Assembly: GCF_000234665.1 (NCBI RefSeq) | Contig: NC_018319.1 | Span: forward strand, 62,001-126,000 | Source: Leishmania mexicana MHOM/GT/2001/U1103 | Taxonomy: Eukaryota > Euglenozoa > Kinetoplastea > Trypanosomatida > Trypanosomatidae | Length of the DNA: 64,000 nucleotides | Reading direction: 5' to 3' | Shown: piece by piece, positions 31,106-41,957 of the stretch | Layout of the letters: the number at the start of each line of letters is the position of its first letter | Position numbering within the stretch: the stretch's first letter is position 1 | Program-made: the position numbers and the translations under genes | Notes under the pieces: model-generated | The model's input: only the letters and a program-made list of their open reading frames with translations | What the model was told of the DNA's origin: nothing | The model's database searches: none

Positions 31106-32203
31106 TAGTACTCTAACGTTTTCCTGTCATTTTCTTTTTTGCTCTCTTTTTTCGTTTGTATGACTGTGATTCTCCCCGTCGAAGCCGCAGCGATGAGGGT
31201 TTGAGGGGATCAAGTTGGCACACGTCTGTCCGTTTCACCTCACTTCTCTAATGGCGGTGATGTCCCCTGGCGTACATCAGAAGCAAGCAGAGACCAAAAA
31301 AAAGGAGAGAAAGACACGCTGCTGTCAGAACCCCAGCACAGCGCTCATCCCTTGAGCCCGACTGGAACACGGCAAGCGACGTCATGTTGTTGTTTGATTC
31401 AAAGGTCCCCCCTCCTCCCCCTCCATCCATCCCCCTCCCCTCTTCGAGCCCCTTTTTTTGCTTCCCTCCTCCTTAAAAAAAAATAAAGAATGGGAGGGGA
31501 GAGGAAGACCTGCGCGTGAGAAGAACGCGGACGGTGCGACGCAACGGAAAGGACGCAGTGTTTTCTTTTCTTTTTCTCTTCGGTAATTCAAAGGCAGAGG
31601 GAGACCTGCGCGGGGCGAAACGCACTCGGTGTACTGACGCCATTCGCGGCGTCCACATATATTCTGCTGTCGTCGATGACGTGGCAGCGATAAGCAGCCG
31701 CCGAAAAGGTAAAGCAAAACGAGAAAAAGGGCTCAGACCGATTCCCTCCCGCTTTTTCTTTGACGTTTGACTCCCTCCTCTAAAGGTGCTTCATGACGCC
31801 ACCCGGTACACCTGCTTGTGCGCGCAAAACGCATGCGCTTGCTTCCCCAACTCTAGGTGTGCAGCGCCGTTTCAGTAGCGGCAGTGGTGCTGTACCTTCT
31901 CTGAATGCCTCTCCACTCAACTTTCCTTTGTTGTTGTTTTTTTCGTTCTTCTCGCGGCACATTCGCATTACGGGATGTGATGAACCCTAAGAGGTGCAAT
32001 CTCATTCAGCTGGCGCGCACACACAAGGTAGGGCGACAACCGATAGGGTAGGTTTCGACCGCAGCAGAGCAACGGCTCTCTCTCTTCGCTTGCCGGCAGT
32101 GGTTGCCTTCTAGGTACTCGTGCCTCTAGCGTGCGCAGCGGCAGCGTCTGGTCAGCAATCAAGTAATTTAGGTTTAGCGCCGTTTTGCGTGTGGACGATA
32201 GGA
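31106..32203. other. Intergenic
   Basis: About 1.1 kb with pyrimidine-rich tracts (31405-31475, 31915-31955) serving as likely polyadenylation/splice signals. The frame of the next gene is open from a GTG at 32120, but no ATG precedes 32204. No separate gene seen. Confidence 0.5.
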
Positions 32204-33421
32204 ATGCAGCGCATTCGACTTGTAGGGGTGGGACGAACCGCCATCGGTGCCTTGAAGCGGGACAGCATCGATCTAGCACGGGAGGCCTTGGAGCTCGCCT
32301 TTGCTGACGCCAACATCGCTGCCAAAGACGTCGGGGCCCTCATCGCAACCCCCTCGCTCTCGTCTGGGCACTTCATGCCAGCGCACTACCTCGCCACAAA
32401 GCTCCAGCTCACTGCCGAAAAATCAGCGATGCTGTTCAAAACGGTAGACGCGGGTGGCGCCAGCCCGATCAGCAGCATCGGCGCTGCGCTAGACCTCTTC
32501 CACCGCATGCCGCGCCTCAACGTAGCTGTAGTGGTGTCGAGCGACGCAGTGCACACTTTGCCAAGTTCCGAGTTTGCGAAACGCTCGAACGAGAGCGTCC
32601 CTTCGCCTCACCTGGCAGAGCCGCACATACCACATGGCTACGACTTTTACGCGCAGTGGCAGATGAAGCGGTACGGGTTGAAGCGCGAGCAGCTGGCAAT
32701 GGTGCCGGTACTCATGAGCGCCATGTCCGTGCGACATCCGGATGCCATGTGTAGGAAGCGCTACTCCTTGAAGGAAGTGCTCGAAGCTCGCCAAATCGCA
32801 CCTGTGACGAATCTTCCCGAATGCGCGCGTCGTGCAGACGGTGCGGCCGCAATCGTGCTCGCGCGGGAGGCGCACTACAAGCAGCACCACGCGACAGGAC
32901 CGCTCGATGGCCGCAGGCCGTACGTCCTTGGCGTCGGCGAAGCCTCCGGCCCACTTTACCCGCCAGCCACGCACGAGGAAGTGACGCCTGAGACGTTTTC
33001 GTGCCATCGGGCTATGCACCTGGCGTACGAGGCGGCGGGTGGACTTTCCACCTCTGACATCGACTTCTTCGGCTTGTACGACTGCTTTCCGATCTGCTTC
33101 ATTCGCGCCTTGGAGGCGGCCGGGTTGTGCAAGGAGGGCGAGGGTGGGCAGATGGTGGAGGAGGCCTACCGCAGGGCGGCGCAGCGCGACGGCGATGTGA
33201 ACCCGAGCGAGTTCCCCATCAATACCCACGGCGGCCTCATGTGCTTCGGAGCGCCATGGGAGGTGCCGGCAATGTACAACGTGGCGGAGGCTGTCGCGCA
33301 GTTAGGTGGCCAAGCGGGGCCGCGGCAGGTGCACCCTACCCCGCGACGTGCACTTGTGTACGGCAACGGCGGTGTTTTCTCCGCCTCAGCTGTGGCGATC
33401 CTCAGCACCGACGCACCGTAG
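32204..33421 (+). CDS. SCP2-thiolase-like protein (SLP-type) lacking the catalytic cysteine
   Basis: A 405-residue thiolase-fold protein, close to the trypanosomatid SCP2-thiolase-like (SLP/TLP) group. It opens with MQRIRLVGVGRTAIGALKR as thiolases do. The nucleophile loop reads KTVDAGGASPISSIGAA (79-95) and has no Cys where thiolases have CxS, so classical thiolysis or Claisen condensation is unlikely. The later catalytic block is FGLYDCFPICF (289-299): the HDCF motif of SCP2 thiolases appears as YDCF, with Tyr for His. INTHGGLMCFGAP (339-351) and VYGNGGVFSA (385-394) match the remaining fold elements. No C-terminal peroxisomal signal is seen (it ends STDAP). A non-canonical role in lipid metabolism is likely; the reaction is unknown. 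The ATG at 32204 is the first in frame. Confidence 0.85.
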   Translation: MQRIRLVGVGRTAIGALKRDSIDLAREALELAFADANIAAKDVGALIATPSLSSGHFMPAHYLATKLQLTAEKSAMLFKTVDAGGASPISSIGAALDLFHRMPRLNVAVVVSSDAVHTLPSSEFAKRSNESVPSPHLAEPHIPHGYDFYAQWQMKRYGLKREQLAMVPVLMSAMSVRHPDAMCRKRYSLKEVLEARQIAPVTNLPECARRADGAAAIVLAREAHYKQHHATGPLDGRRPYVLGVGEASGPLYPPATHEEVTPETFSCHRAMHLAYEAAGGLSTSDIDFFGLYDCFPICFIRALEAAGLCKEGEGGQMVEEAYRRAAQRDGDVNPSEFPINTHGGLMCFGAPWEVPAMYNVAEAVAQLGGQAGPRQVHPTPRRALVYGNGGVFSASAVAILSTDAP

Positions 33422-34540
33422 GTCGCTGCAGCCCGCTGCAAGACTTCTCTTTCGCTCTTGCCGTGTGTGCTCACTCAAAGACATTGTGGGGATCCCAACG
33501 CACGTGCCTTCTGCGTGCGGCCACCGGAGATTTCACGACGCATCGCCTCGCTGCTGTCACACTCCTTGCAGGGCATTACCTTTCTTTTTTTTGGCTCCAC
33601 TCCTCCGAGCGTCCTCTAGTCTTTCGTTTTGGTTTCCCTCCACCACCACCCCCCTCCCGCCACTTCCTCTCATCCTGCACGCACGCTGTGGCCGCGACGC
33701 TGCAGCGGTGTTTGTGCTGTTGACCTCTACTCGTGTGTGGGTGTGCATCGCAGTTGCATGCGGCCAGCCGTTGCTGCCGAACGCCACCACCACCACCGCA
33801 GCAGAAGCAGCAGCATCCACAGTCTCCTCCCCCCTTCCCCCCATCTCTCCCGCACGCACGCACTTCCTTCCCTTTGGTAGCCATTGAGGCCTGAAAACAT
33901 CAAGAGTTCTGTCAGAGCTTTCTCCTCTGCGCACGCTTCCTCTGTCTCGCTGGCTTGGCCATTCGTCTGTGCGCGCGCGCGTGGAGCTAAGGAAAAGCGC
34001 GGCACTTGGCTACCGCTCATGCGTGCAGGCGCGTAGCTCAGTCACGCTGCTCGACGGACACTCTGAGGCGAACGCACCCGTGGTGGGTAGTAGTACCACT
34101 CCATGGCCGCCCAAACGGCCTGACAAATCTTCCTACCCACCCACACCCCTCCCTCCTCTTCAATGCCGCAACAGTACGGTCCGTCCCCCCCCCTTTCTGC
34201 GCACTCTCCTCGCCTCTCTGGCAGCACCTTCAGTCTGCAGTAGTAGTAGTAGTGCGTGTGTGTGTGTGTCACCTTCCACGCACAGTCGACGTGCACCATA
34301 GAGGGCGAGAGGAGAAGGAAAAGGGGAAAAAAGGGAGAGACTGCTGCGCCAGGTGGCAGGGTAGCCGCGCCCCGCACGTGCATTCATTCCACGCCACCAC
34401 CACTGCGCCATCGCACACACACGCGCGCGCGCATACCATCCCCAATACAACCTTTGGACGTGACAACAAGAAAACAATTCCGTGACAGGGCCGTCGCATA
34501 ACGTGAGCAGCACAGGAGTGTGAGACGATCACCGGCAAAG
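33422..34540. other. Intergenic
   Basis: About 1.1 kb with strongly pyrimidine-rich blocks (33570-33670, 34135-34215), TG repeats (34254-34269) and CA/GC repeats (34414-34433) just ahead of the giant gene. Typical polyadenylation and splice-acceptor content; no gene. Confidence 0.5.
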
Positions 34541-37500
34541 ATGCGCGCCTCTACGGACGGACCAGCGGCACGGACGGTGGCCGATCTCGATAAGATGGAT
34601 GACAAGCTGCGCCGCCTCGGCCTGGACGTGGATCGCCCCACCACCACCATCACCCCGCCGTCCTTCGCCCTCTCATCGGCGCACGGCAGTGCGGACTACA
34701 TTCACTCCATCCGCGCAGCCAAAGCGGAGAAGCAACAGGTGCGCCTGGACAAGTTGGCACGGTTGGCGGTCGTTGCAGAGAAGCAGCAATCATCGAGCTC
34801 TGTCGCTGTCGCTGCTGCGGCTGCGTCGTCAAAGACTGGCTCTGTTACCGACACTTCCCGCGCGGATCATGCGACTGTGGGCGACAAGGCGTTGCTCGCG
34901 AGCGACGTTGCCGATGCCGCCTTGCGAGCGAGTGAGAAGAGCAAGAGCGATCTCGCGCAGCAACTCCGAACGGAGCGGATGCTGAAGGTCGCCGCGGACC
35001 ACCAGCAGAGCCACACGGAGGAGCACGACCAGCTGGTTTCCATGCCACTGTCGAGCAACATGGTGTCACACTCGCTGACGGTCACGGCGCCAGAGTGGCG
35101 GGAGCGCAGGCGTCAGGAGGCGGTAGTGTGGTGTGCAGGCGTGGCGCGAGGGCTGGCGGAGTTGGCCATAGAGGTGTCCGACAGCCGACACCTGCCTGCC
35201 ACGGGGCTTGGCGGGCGACCCGTGTACCGGCTGCACCAAGACCTGTCCGTTACGCAGTGGCGGCAGTGGCTGGAGAAGCTGGTCTTTCCTACGTCGCTGT
35301 CAGCCGCGGCAGCGGAGATCAAGCCACGCAGCGATGACGGAGCTGCCGGCATCGACAGCGAAGTCGCTGACTCCTCAGTCTCAAGGAGTGCAGACGCGCA
35401 GCAGACGCTCGACGCCAGCCTGCAGCTCGAGGCGGCGAAGTGCATCACGTCGGTGACTGAGGCCGAGGCGCAGGAGGCCGTGCGAGCGCAAGCGGAGGCT
35501 GTGACGTGTGTCTTGGCTAAGTTGCATGCAGAGGTAGCGTGTCAGCGCAAGGCCGCCGAGGAGGCTGTGCGGCTGGCCGCTGACGAGGCCAACCTCCCTG
35601 CTCCGCAGGCCGCAGAGGGTGATGCAGGTGTCGCTGGCACTCTTCGCCGGGAGGAACTACTGCCGGGGTGGACGCAGCGGATGCCGCCGGCGGCGTGCCT
35701 CGTCTATGGCGACGACCTCAGTGGCGCCAGGCTCCTAACGGAAACGATCGAAATGTGCGCACAGCGCAAATCGCATCAGCATCAGCCCTCTTCATCACAG
35801 TCGCCACATCGCCGGCTTGCCGCGTCGCGCCAATATTCGCTCGGGACCGGAGAAGGCCCTGAACCCAGTGCGGCTGATTCCTCGCCTACTGCACCGGTAG
35901 AGGATTTCTTCTCACACTTTGTGGTGAGCGAGATCGGTGTCGAGTGCAGCGACCCCGCGTTGGCAGAGGGGGGTGCGGTGGCTACGTACGTCACCCCGCG
36001 CACGCTGCTCGGAAGCGGTGCGCTGGGTGCTGGGGGCGGCGATGCGAAGCGAAGCGGCTCTGCAGGGCGTTTGCAGCGGGCACAGCAGCACTCTTCGGGT
36101 GGCGGTGGCAACCCTGGTGGCGGTGGCGGCGCATCTCAGGGGGTTGCCACCACCGTCGTCACCGGCAGCAGCAGCAGCAGCAGCGTCTCCCGCTTCAGTC
36201 AGCGGGTGAACGCGCTGTCCGCGGAGGGCCGACGCGAGAGCGAGCAGCTGATCGAAGCTGTCGTAAGGGAGGTGGTGCGAGTGCATCGCCACAACTTGGG
36301 CGTCCTGGCTGGTGATCGCATGCCGTCGTGGGCGCCGAAGCCAACGGCCCCCGCCCCCGCCCCCGCTGCCGGCTTGGTCGCCACAGCAGAGGAAATCGGC
36401 CAGTCCAAGGCGGCGGCGTTGGGGTCCGTGCCGCTTCGCACGCTCTTCCTCGTTGGTTTCTCCGACTCCGCCTCCTTCGTCGGAGTGCTAGCGAGGCGGC
36501 TGAGGCAGGCGACGGCGGTAGCGGAGACGGAGCTGATGGAGATGGAGGGTCGTCGGTGTGCCGCCGAGCAGCAGGCAGCTGTCGCCGCTGCAGCGGCCGA
36601 GTCGTGCAAGCAGCGCACGTCGCCGCCAGTAAAGGGTGCAAAAGGTGCGTCACCTGGGCCGCCGCGCTCCAAGAGCAACCGACTTGCGAAGGCCGTGGCC
36701 GGCGTGGAAGAGCAGGCCGTGTCCGCCATGGTAGAGGAGCTTCAAGCCACGATTGCGATGCCACCGCTTGGAGTGCTGGCAACCTTCCTCGTCTACGACC
36801 TTCCGACACGCCAGCGGCGGCTCGAGGCGGCATCGTTCGCGACAGACGCGGCGGTAGTGCAGCGGGCCAGCGGCGACGATTGCGAGGATGACCTCAACAA
36901 CTTCTCGGGTGTCGGTGGCGGCGCGCTGCTGCGCTCCGCGGGACCAGAGTATACCCATCCCGTGTATAACCCATCCCCGGAGGACATCCAGAGTTTCGGA
37001 CCTCCGTCGACGGCCAAAGAGTTTTCACCGGCGCGGCCCATCAGCGTCCGTCCTGGCAGCCTCTCGGCTGGGTCCCCCTCGCCGTCTCTGCCGTCTCCCC
37101 CGTCGCCCGCCGGTGCCGCGTCCACCGTGACGACAGCGTCGACTCTCTGCGTGCAAACCTGGAACGTAGAGCGACTGCGCACTGAGCTCAAGCAGCAGCA
37201 CGCTCAGCAGCAGCGCCAGCGCAAGGACTGGATGGCCGCAGTGGAGGCTCACGCACACCGCGAAAGTGTGGAAAGTGTCTCTGGGGGACTGCTCAACGCC
37301 GGAGCCTCGTTCCGCCCCGCTGTGAAACGCCGCGACAAGCCAACGGCGAGCATGAGCTCTAACTTCGCCAGCGCCTCCCTGGATTTGGAGCGTGCAAACT
37401 CTATCCCACGGCGCGCAAGCATGTCAACGATGTCTCGGGCCGCCGAGTCTTCGGCAATGACGGCTGGCAATCTGCTCGAGGAAAAAGGGCTGCCGCGCGC

Positions 37501-40336
37501 ACTTTTCTTCGTGTGTGTGCAGGACGTGAGCGACCCCACGACGCCGTTGGCCAGCTCTGTCGACTCCCTACTGGACCCTACAAACCTAGGCACGGCGATC
37601 TGGCGTGCCGCCGCCACCTCGCAGTTCCACGCAGTTGATCTGCAGCACGGGTGCGCTGAGGCGCGTGTGCGAACCGTGAATGAGCTCACAGCACAGCTGC
37701 GGCTGCTCCACCGCCCTGCTGCGGGCCGTGTACTCACGAATGAGTCGCTGGCGCCGCGACAGCTGGCAGAGCCCTTCCGTCTGGGTGATTACCGCCTGAC
37801 GGAGGCGACTCGCGTCCGCCTGAAGAAGACGAGTAAGGCCTTCCTGGGCACTCTGCCCGCAGCGCCGGCACTACATTCCTTCGAGAAGAGTGACGCCTTC
37901 CCAGGCGAGGCCGTAGCCGCCGCCGCTAGGGACGCGCTCGCAGCAGAGGCGGAGGTGTGGGCGACCGTCCTGCAGCACGCGGAGCAGCTGCACCACCTCG
38001 TCGCGGAGGTGTTTATGGACAGAGTTGCGCAGCCGGAGTGCCCTGTCGCACTGCCGGCGGCAGCGACGCTCAGTACCACGGCGCGGTTTACTAGCATCGA
38101 TCAGAGCTACGCACGGGAAAAGGAGGCGATTGCGGTGTGCACGGCGTACGCTATCGCCCATCTCGAGGACTGTCTCGCTCTTCTGCTGCGATTCTCGGTG
38201 GACGTGTGTCTTGGCCAGCTCGCTGCGTCGGTGCGTTTGCTCTGCTGCAGCATCGCACGCCACCATCGGGTGGAGACGGATGTGTTATTCGACGTTGCGT
38301 CCTCTGTTCTCGTGAGCAGCGGCACCAAAGTCGACGAGGAGGTTCTCAGGGTCGCACCGCGACTCTCCGCCGAGGCAGCACGAGCCCTAATCAACTCCCT
38401 GCGCTCCGTGAACGCAAGCGAGGCGAGCGCCACGCTGTCTGCCGAGCTAGCGGCGGTTTACTGGCCGCAGGTAACAGCCGTCGCAGCGGAGGTGGCAGTG
38501 CAGTATTTCAAGGGTTACTCTCTGCACAACCTAGCCGGCGACGCCTTCTCGGTCACGAACACCCCACAACCACCGCAGCAAACTCAGGTCGTTGAAAAGG
38601 ACATGGAATGTGCGAGGAACAGCAACGCAGGTGCGGCGAACGACGCCGCGGTCTCCACGCTGGAAGCCAATATTTCGGTGGCGGAGCACGTTCCAGCAGC
38701 CGTGCAACTCCTCCTCGAGCAGGCCATCAACGCGCCGGCGCCACTCGCGCGTGTCGCGCTTCTTCTCCAGGAGTCGCAGCGGATGGTGTGTGCCGCGCGC
38801 GACGGCGCTGAGGCTTGGGTGGAGCTGCTGTACCGTGAGGTGCTCGGCATGCACGCAACGGCGCCGGTATCAACTGTGTCACGCGCGCGACGGCCGCGCA
38901 GCCTTGACGAGCTCGCTGACGGCCCTCTGGCCGTGCTGCACATCGGCGATGACGAGGAGACGAATCTGCGGCAGCCCAGCCCGTGGCGATGCGGCCAGCT
39001 GGAGTTGCTTCTGAGCTCCGTCCGCCCCGCCAAACCGAATGCCATGGTGTCGATGGAGAAGTTCGAGCGCGGCCTCCTCGTGCATCAGCTGCAGCGCCTC
39101 TGGCGCTTCCTCCCCGACATATCTGTCGAGCTGGCGGCGAAGGCGAAGTATTCGATGAGGGACCATGAGGCGAAGACCCCGGCGCCAACGACGCGTCTGG
39201 TCCGGCCAGCCACGTTCTCCTCAGCGACTTCAGGGCCCCTTGCGTTGCCGGACCCGTCGCTCGACGCGTACCTGCTGACTAGTTGCCCCTGCCGCCCCTC
39301 CGCAGAGTCACACTTTCCTTTTCTCACCACGGCCGACGTGGAGCGGCTCTCTGCAGCGGCGGCGGCGGCCGAGGTCACATCCACAGCGGCGGCGGGGAAA
39401 GCACTGGTGGTGGTTGACCTAGAGCTGTGGCTGGCAAACCTCGCGCTTCGCCGCTGCTGTTTTTGCGCAAAGTGTGACGCACCGACGGCTGGTGCTGATG
39501 GCGGCGAACCCGAGCTTGCGGCAGTGCAAACTTCTCAGTGCATGCGTGCGTGCGCCGCGATACCGAGCTCTGGTGCCGTGAGGCACACCATAGCCACTCT
39601 GCCTGCTTGCGTGCTGGCGCAATACGCTACGTTCTGCACGACAGCGATGCCGTCTTTGCCGTCTCTCGTCACAACCCCGCCTCCTTCGCTGTGCGAGATG
39701 CCGGTGGAGTGGATGCTCGTGCAATGGTGGTGGCGTGCGTGGTGCAGTGAGGACGCGTGGAGTCAGTCTGAGGACGTGCAGCGGTGCTATGCGCTGTGGC
39801 GAATCTTACTGGGACATGCTCCGCCAAGCCCACCCTCGTCCCCCAACTCTGCTGCGTCGACTCCATCAACGATGGCCCCTCTCTTGTCCTCCCTGCTGCG
39901 CCTCCTCGTGGGCATCGGTAGGCATGCCGGCGCCACGGAGGAGCGAGTTCGACGTGCCTTCCACTGCCTTGCGGCTCTGCGGCGAGTGGCCACAGGAGCC
40001 CTGGACACCCGCACCGCCACGACCGAGGAGAACGCTGATGTCGATGCGGCGATGACCATCGAGGACAGCATGATCCTCACAGTCGCTGAATGTGCTGCCT
40101 TGGGACGTCTGCTAAGTCCGGCAGCTCTCACCGTCGGCAGCAACGCCCCTGTAGCGACAACGTCAGCGACAGAAGCGGCTGCGGCGGTGTCAGTGACGTC
40201 TGAGAGAGAAGTCCGCGGGCACCAGTTTATCACGGATGTGCAGCTGCTCCTGCAGGTGGAGGGCACCAAGGGTGTGACGCTACCACTGCTGCTCTCCTCG
40301 CGATGGGCCAGCCTACTGATGACGGAGCACTTCTAG
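34541..40336 (+). CDS. Giant hypothetical protein, about 1,931 residues
   Basis: The largest gene in the window. Visible parts: an N-terminal Lys/Ala/Gln-rich region with helices (around 50-160); a compact segment around 195-255 (WCAGVARGLAELA, then LSVTQWRQWLEKLVFP); Gly/Ser-rich and Pro-rich linkers (for example 525-550); short hydrophobic beta-like strands RTLFLVGFSDSASFVG and GVLATFLVYDLP, with RALFFVCVQDVSD further on; and a long Ala/Leu-rich helical second half. No signal peptide or transmembrane segment. The WREW-like segment, coiled-coil regions and repeated strand-like modules faintly recall SPEF2/CPC1 central-pair proteins, but no P-loop or calponin-homology domain is clear. The first ATG is at 34541, since the frame upstream offers only GTG. 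That it is coding is clear from its length and uniform codon bias; function unassigned. Confidence 0.88.
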   Translation: MRASTDGPAARTVADLDKMDDKLRRLGLDVDRPTTTITPPSFALSSAHGSADYIHSIRAAKAEKQQVRLDKLARLAVVAEKQQSSSSVAVAAAAASSKTGSVTDTSRADHATVGDKALLASDVADAALRASEKSKSDLAQQLRTERMLKVAADHQQSHTEEHDQLVSMPLSSNMVSHSLTVTAPEWRERRRQEAVVWCAGVARGLAELAIEVSDSRHLPATGLGGRPVYRLHQDLSVTQWRQWLEKLVFPTSLSAAAAEIKPRSDDGAAGIDSEVADSSVSRSADAQQTLDASLQLEAAKCITSVTEAEAQEAVRAQAEAVTCVLAKLHAEVACQRKAAEEAVRLAADEANLPAPQAAEGDAGVAGTLRREELLPGWTQRMPPAACLVYGDDLSGARLLTETIEMCAQRKSHQHQPSSSQSPHRRLAASRQYSLGTGEGPEPSAADSSPTAPVEDFFSHFVVSEIGVECSDPALAEGGAVATYVTPRTLLGSGALGAGGGDAKRSGSAGRLQRAQQHSSGGGGNPGGGGGASQGVATTVVTGSSSSSSVSRFSQRVNALSAEGRRESEQLIEAVVREVVRVHRHNLGVLAGDRMPSWAPKPTAPAPAPAAGLVATAEEIGQSKAAALGSVPLRTLFLVGFSDSASFVGVLARRLRQATAVAETELMEMEGRRCAAEQQAAVAAAAAESCKQRTSPPVKGAKGASPGPPRSKSNRLAKAVAGVEEQAVSAMVEELQATIAMPPLGVLATFLVYDLPTRQRRLEAASFATDAAVVQRASGDDCEDDLNNFSGVGGGALLRSAGPEYTHPVYNPSPEDIQSFGPPSTAKEFSPARPISVRPGSLSAGSPSPSLPSPPSPAGAASTVTTASTLCVQTWNVERLRTELKQQHAQQQRQRKDWMAAVEAHAHRESVESVSGGLLNAGASFRPAVKRRDKPTASMSSNFASASLDLERANSIPRRASMSTMSRAAESSAMTAGNLLEEKGLPRALFFVCVQDVSDPTTPLASSVDSLLDPTNLGTAIWRAAATSQFHAVDLQHGCAEARVRTVNELTAQLRLLHRPAAGRVLTNESLAPRQLAEPFRLGDYRLTEATRVRLKKTSKAFLGTLPAAPALHSFEKSDAFPGEAVAAAARDALAAEAEVWATVLQHAEQLHHLVAEVFMDRVAQPECPVALPAAATLSTTARFTSIDQSYAREKEAIAVCTAYAIAHLEDCLALLLRFSVDVCLGQLAASVRLLCCSIARHHRVETDVLFDVASSVLVSSGTKVDEEVLRVAPRLSAEAARALINSLRSVNASEASATLSAELAAVYWPQVTAVAAEVAVQYFKGYSLHNLAGDAFSVTNTPQPPQQTQVVEKDMECARNSNAGAANDAAVSTLEANISVAEHVPAAVQLLLEQAINAPAPLARVALLLQESQRMVCAARDGAEAWVELLYREVLGMHATAPVSTVSRARRPRSLDELADGPLAVLHIGDDEETNLRQPSPWRCGQLELLLSSVRPAKPNAMVSMEKFERGLLVHQLQRLWRFLPDISVELAAKAKYSMRDHEAKTPAPTTRLVRPATFSSATSGPLALPDPSLDAYLLTSCPCRPSAESHFPFLTTADVERLSAAAAAAEVTSTAAAGKALVVVDLELWLANLALRRCCFCAKCDAPTAGADGGEPELAAVQTSQCMRACAAIPSSGAVRHTIATLPACVLAQYATFCTTAMPSLPSLVTTPPPSLCEMPVEWMLVQWWWRAWCSEDAWSQSEDVQRCYALWRILLGHAPPSPPSSPNSAASTPSTMAPLLSSLLRLLVGIGRHAGATEERVRRAFHCLAALRRVATGALDTRTATTEENADVDAAMTIEDSMILTVAECAALGRLLSPAALTVGSNAPVATTSATEAAAAVSVTSEREVRGHQFITDVQLLLQVEGTKGVTLPLLLSSRWASLLMTEHF

Positions 40337-41957
40337 AGTTCTGGCGACAGTGGCGGCAGGGCAGGAAGGGTAGTGCTGGTTGCGCTGAAGACGCTGCCAG
40401 CGCATGCGGCATGAGGCAGACGATGGCGCCCACAGCCCGCCGAGGCGCTCTCGTTGTTGCAAACGGTTATGAGAGGCGCAGCAGGAGAAGCGAGCGGTGT
40501 CGCCCACCCACGCACTCCCCCCTCCTCCTCCTCCTCTTGACCTCTCCCTCCGCTCTGTCCACCGCTGCGTGGCTTCTGGAAAACGAAATGGCCCATCTTG
40601 CTAGAGAACACGGCGGTAGTGACGGCGCCAGCCTGATCGCTGGCGAGATCTGCACGCCCCCTCCAATCAAGGCGGTATCACGGAGAAAGCACAAAGAGGA
40701 ACTCGATGTACAGTAGCACTTTGTCCCGGACGGGATGTGTGGTAGGGGACCGCCCACTCCCAGAGAGGGAGGGAGGCGATGGACGGGACGGGGGGGCCCT
40801 TTGGGGTGACCTGCGCCTGTGTCTCCTCCCCTCTGCCCCGCCCTCGTCGGCGTCGTTCATTATTATTATTCATTTTTCTTTCGAGTTTCCGTACCGTTGG
40901 CTCTGTTGTGGTCGCGGTGTCCAACATGCACCATCATGTATAGGCTACCCTGTTGTTGTTGTTTCGAGGGGTCTGCGCGCACGCCCTCCTCCCTCGTCGA
41001 CTGTTCTCCTCTGGTGTTGCTCGTCACGCATACCCTCCTGCCTCCTCGGATCTCCTTCCTCCGCGGAGGCCGATAAAACGAACAAAACAGGGGCGTGCTG
41101 GGGGGTCTTCCGTTCGTCGCAGTGTTGGGCGGACGCATTCGCCGACCAGCGCACACCTGATATTCCTACACGCACAGCGACGGGCGGTCCTCTGACGAGG
41201 CAGAGGGTGGAGTGGGACACATGGAAGATGAGCGCGACTGCACGTCCTCGCATAGCTTGTCTGCCGGTCTGCATCTCCTTCCCTGTTGGGAAGGCGAACA
41301 GGTAGATGCGTCGGTGGTGGTCGGTGTCGTAACGCGTCAAACATGCATCAGCTCGTAAAGAACGCATGAGGAGCACGTGAGCGCGCCTGCTTCAGCCGCC
41401 TGTATTTCACCACCATTCTTCATCGCTTTCCCGCCACCTACTTGCGTGATCGATGCCGTCTTGTCTGCTCCCCTTAACGCGTTCGTTGCGCCGCCTTCCT
41501 GGGCCTCTATCACGGCCATATACTTCACCTTCCCTCCCGCTCCCTCTCCCTCTCCCCCCCTCTCTCTTGAAGCGACGCTGCAATCAACGACCACTGCGAG
41601 TGTGTGTGTGTGTGTGTTGTTGTTGTTGTTGTTGTCTCGTCTTTTCACCTTACGCGCACGCGGTCTTCCGTGCCCCCTTTTGGGTCTGTTTTACTTCGTG
41701 CGCTCGTCTCTCAAGTCCGCGGCAACGGCAGCACGTTACGTGTTGCTCTCTCCCCCTCCCTCTCTTCCCCTTCCTCCTGTTGTTGTGCCTCGTTGCAAGC
41801 CAGCGAGAGGGTTAGTAGATTAACGCGCAGGTGCATTGTCCATGCACCCCCCCTCCCCCCTCCCCTCTTGCCTCCCTCCCTCTTGCCCGGCCGTCTTCCG
41901 CCCACCTCACGCACGTAGACACAGTCGTTGCCGCACGAGCACACACACGCCTGCAAA
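40337..41957. other. Intergenic
   Basis: About 1.6 kb holding the 3' flank of the giant gene and the leader of the next. Contains (TG)n followed by (TTG)n at 41600-41635 and strong C/T tracts (41525-41570, 41745-41780, 41845-41890), the last likely the splice-acceptor tract. No gene recognised. Confidence 0.5.
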
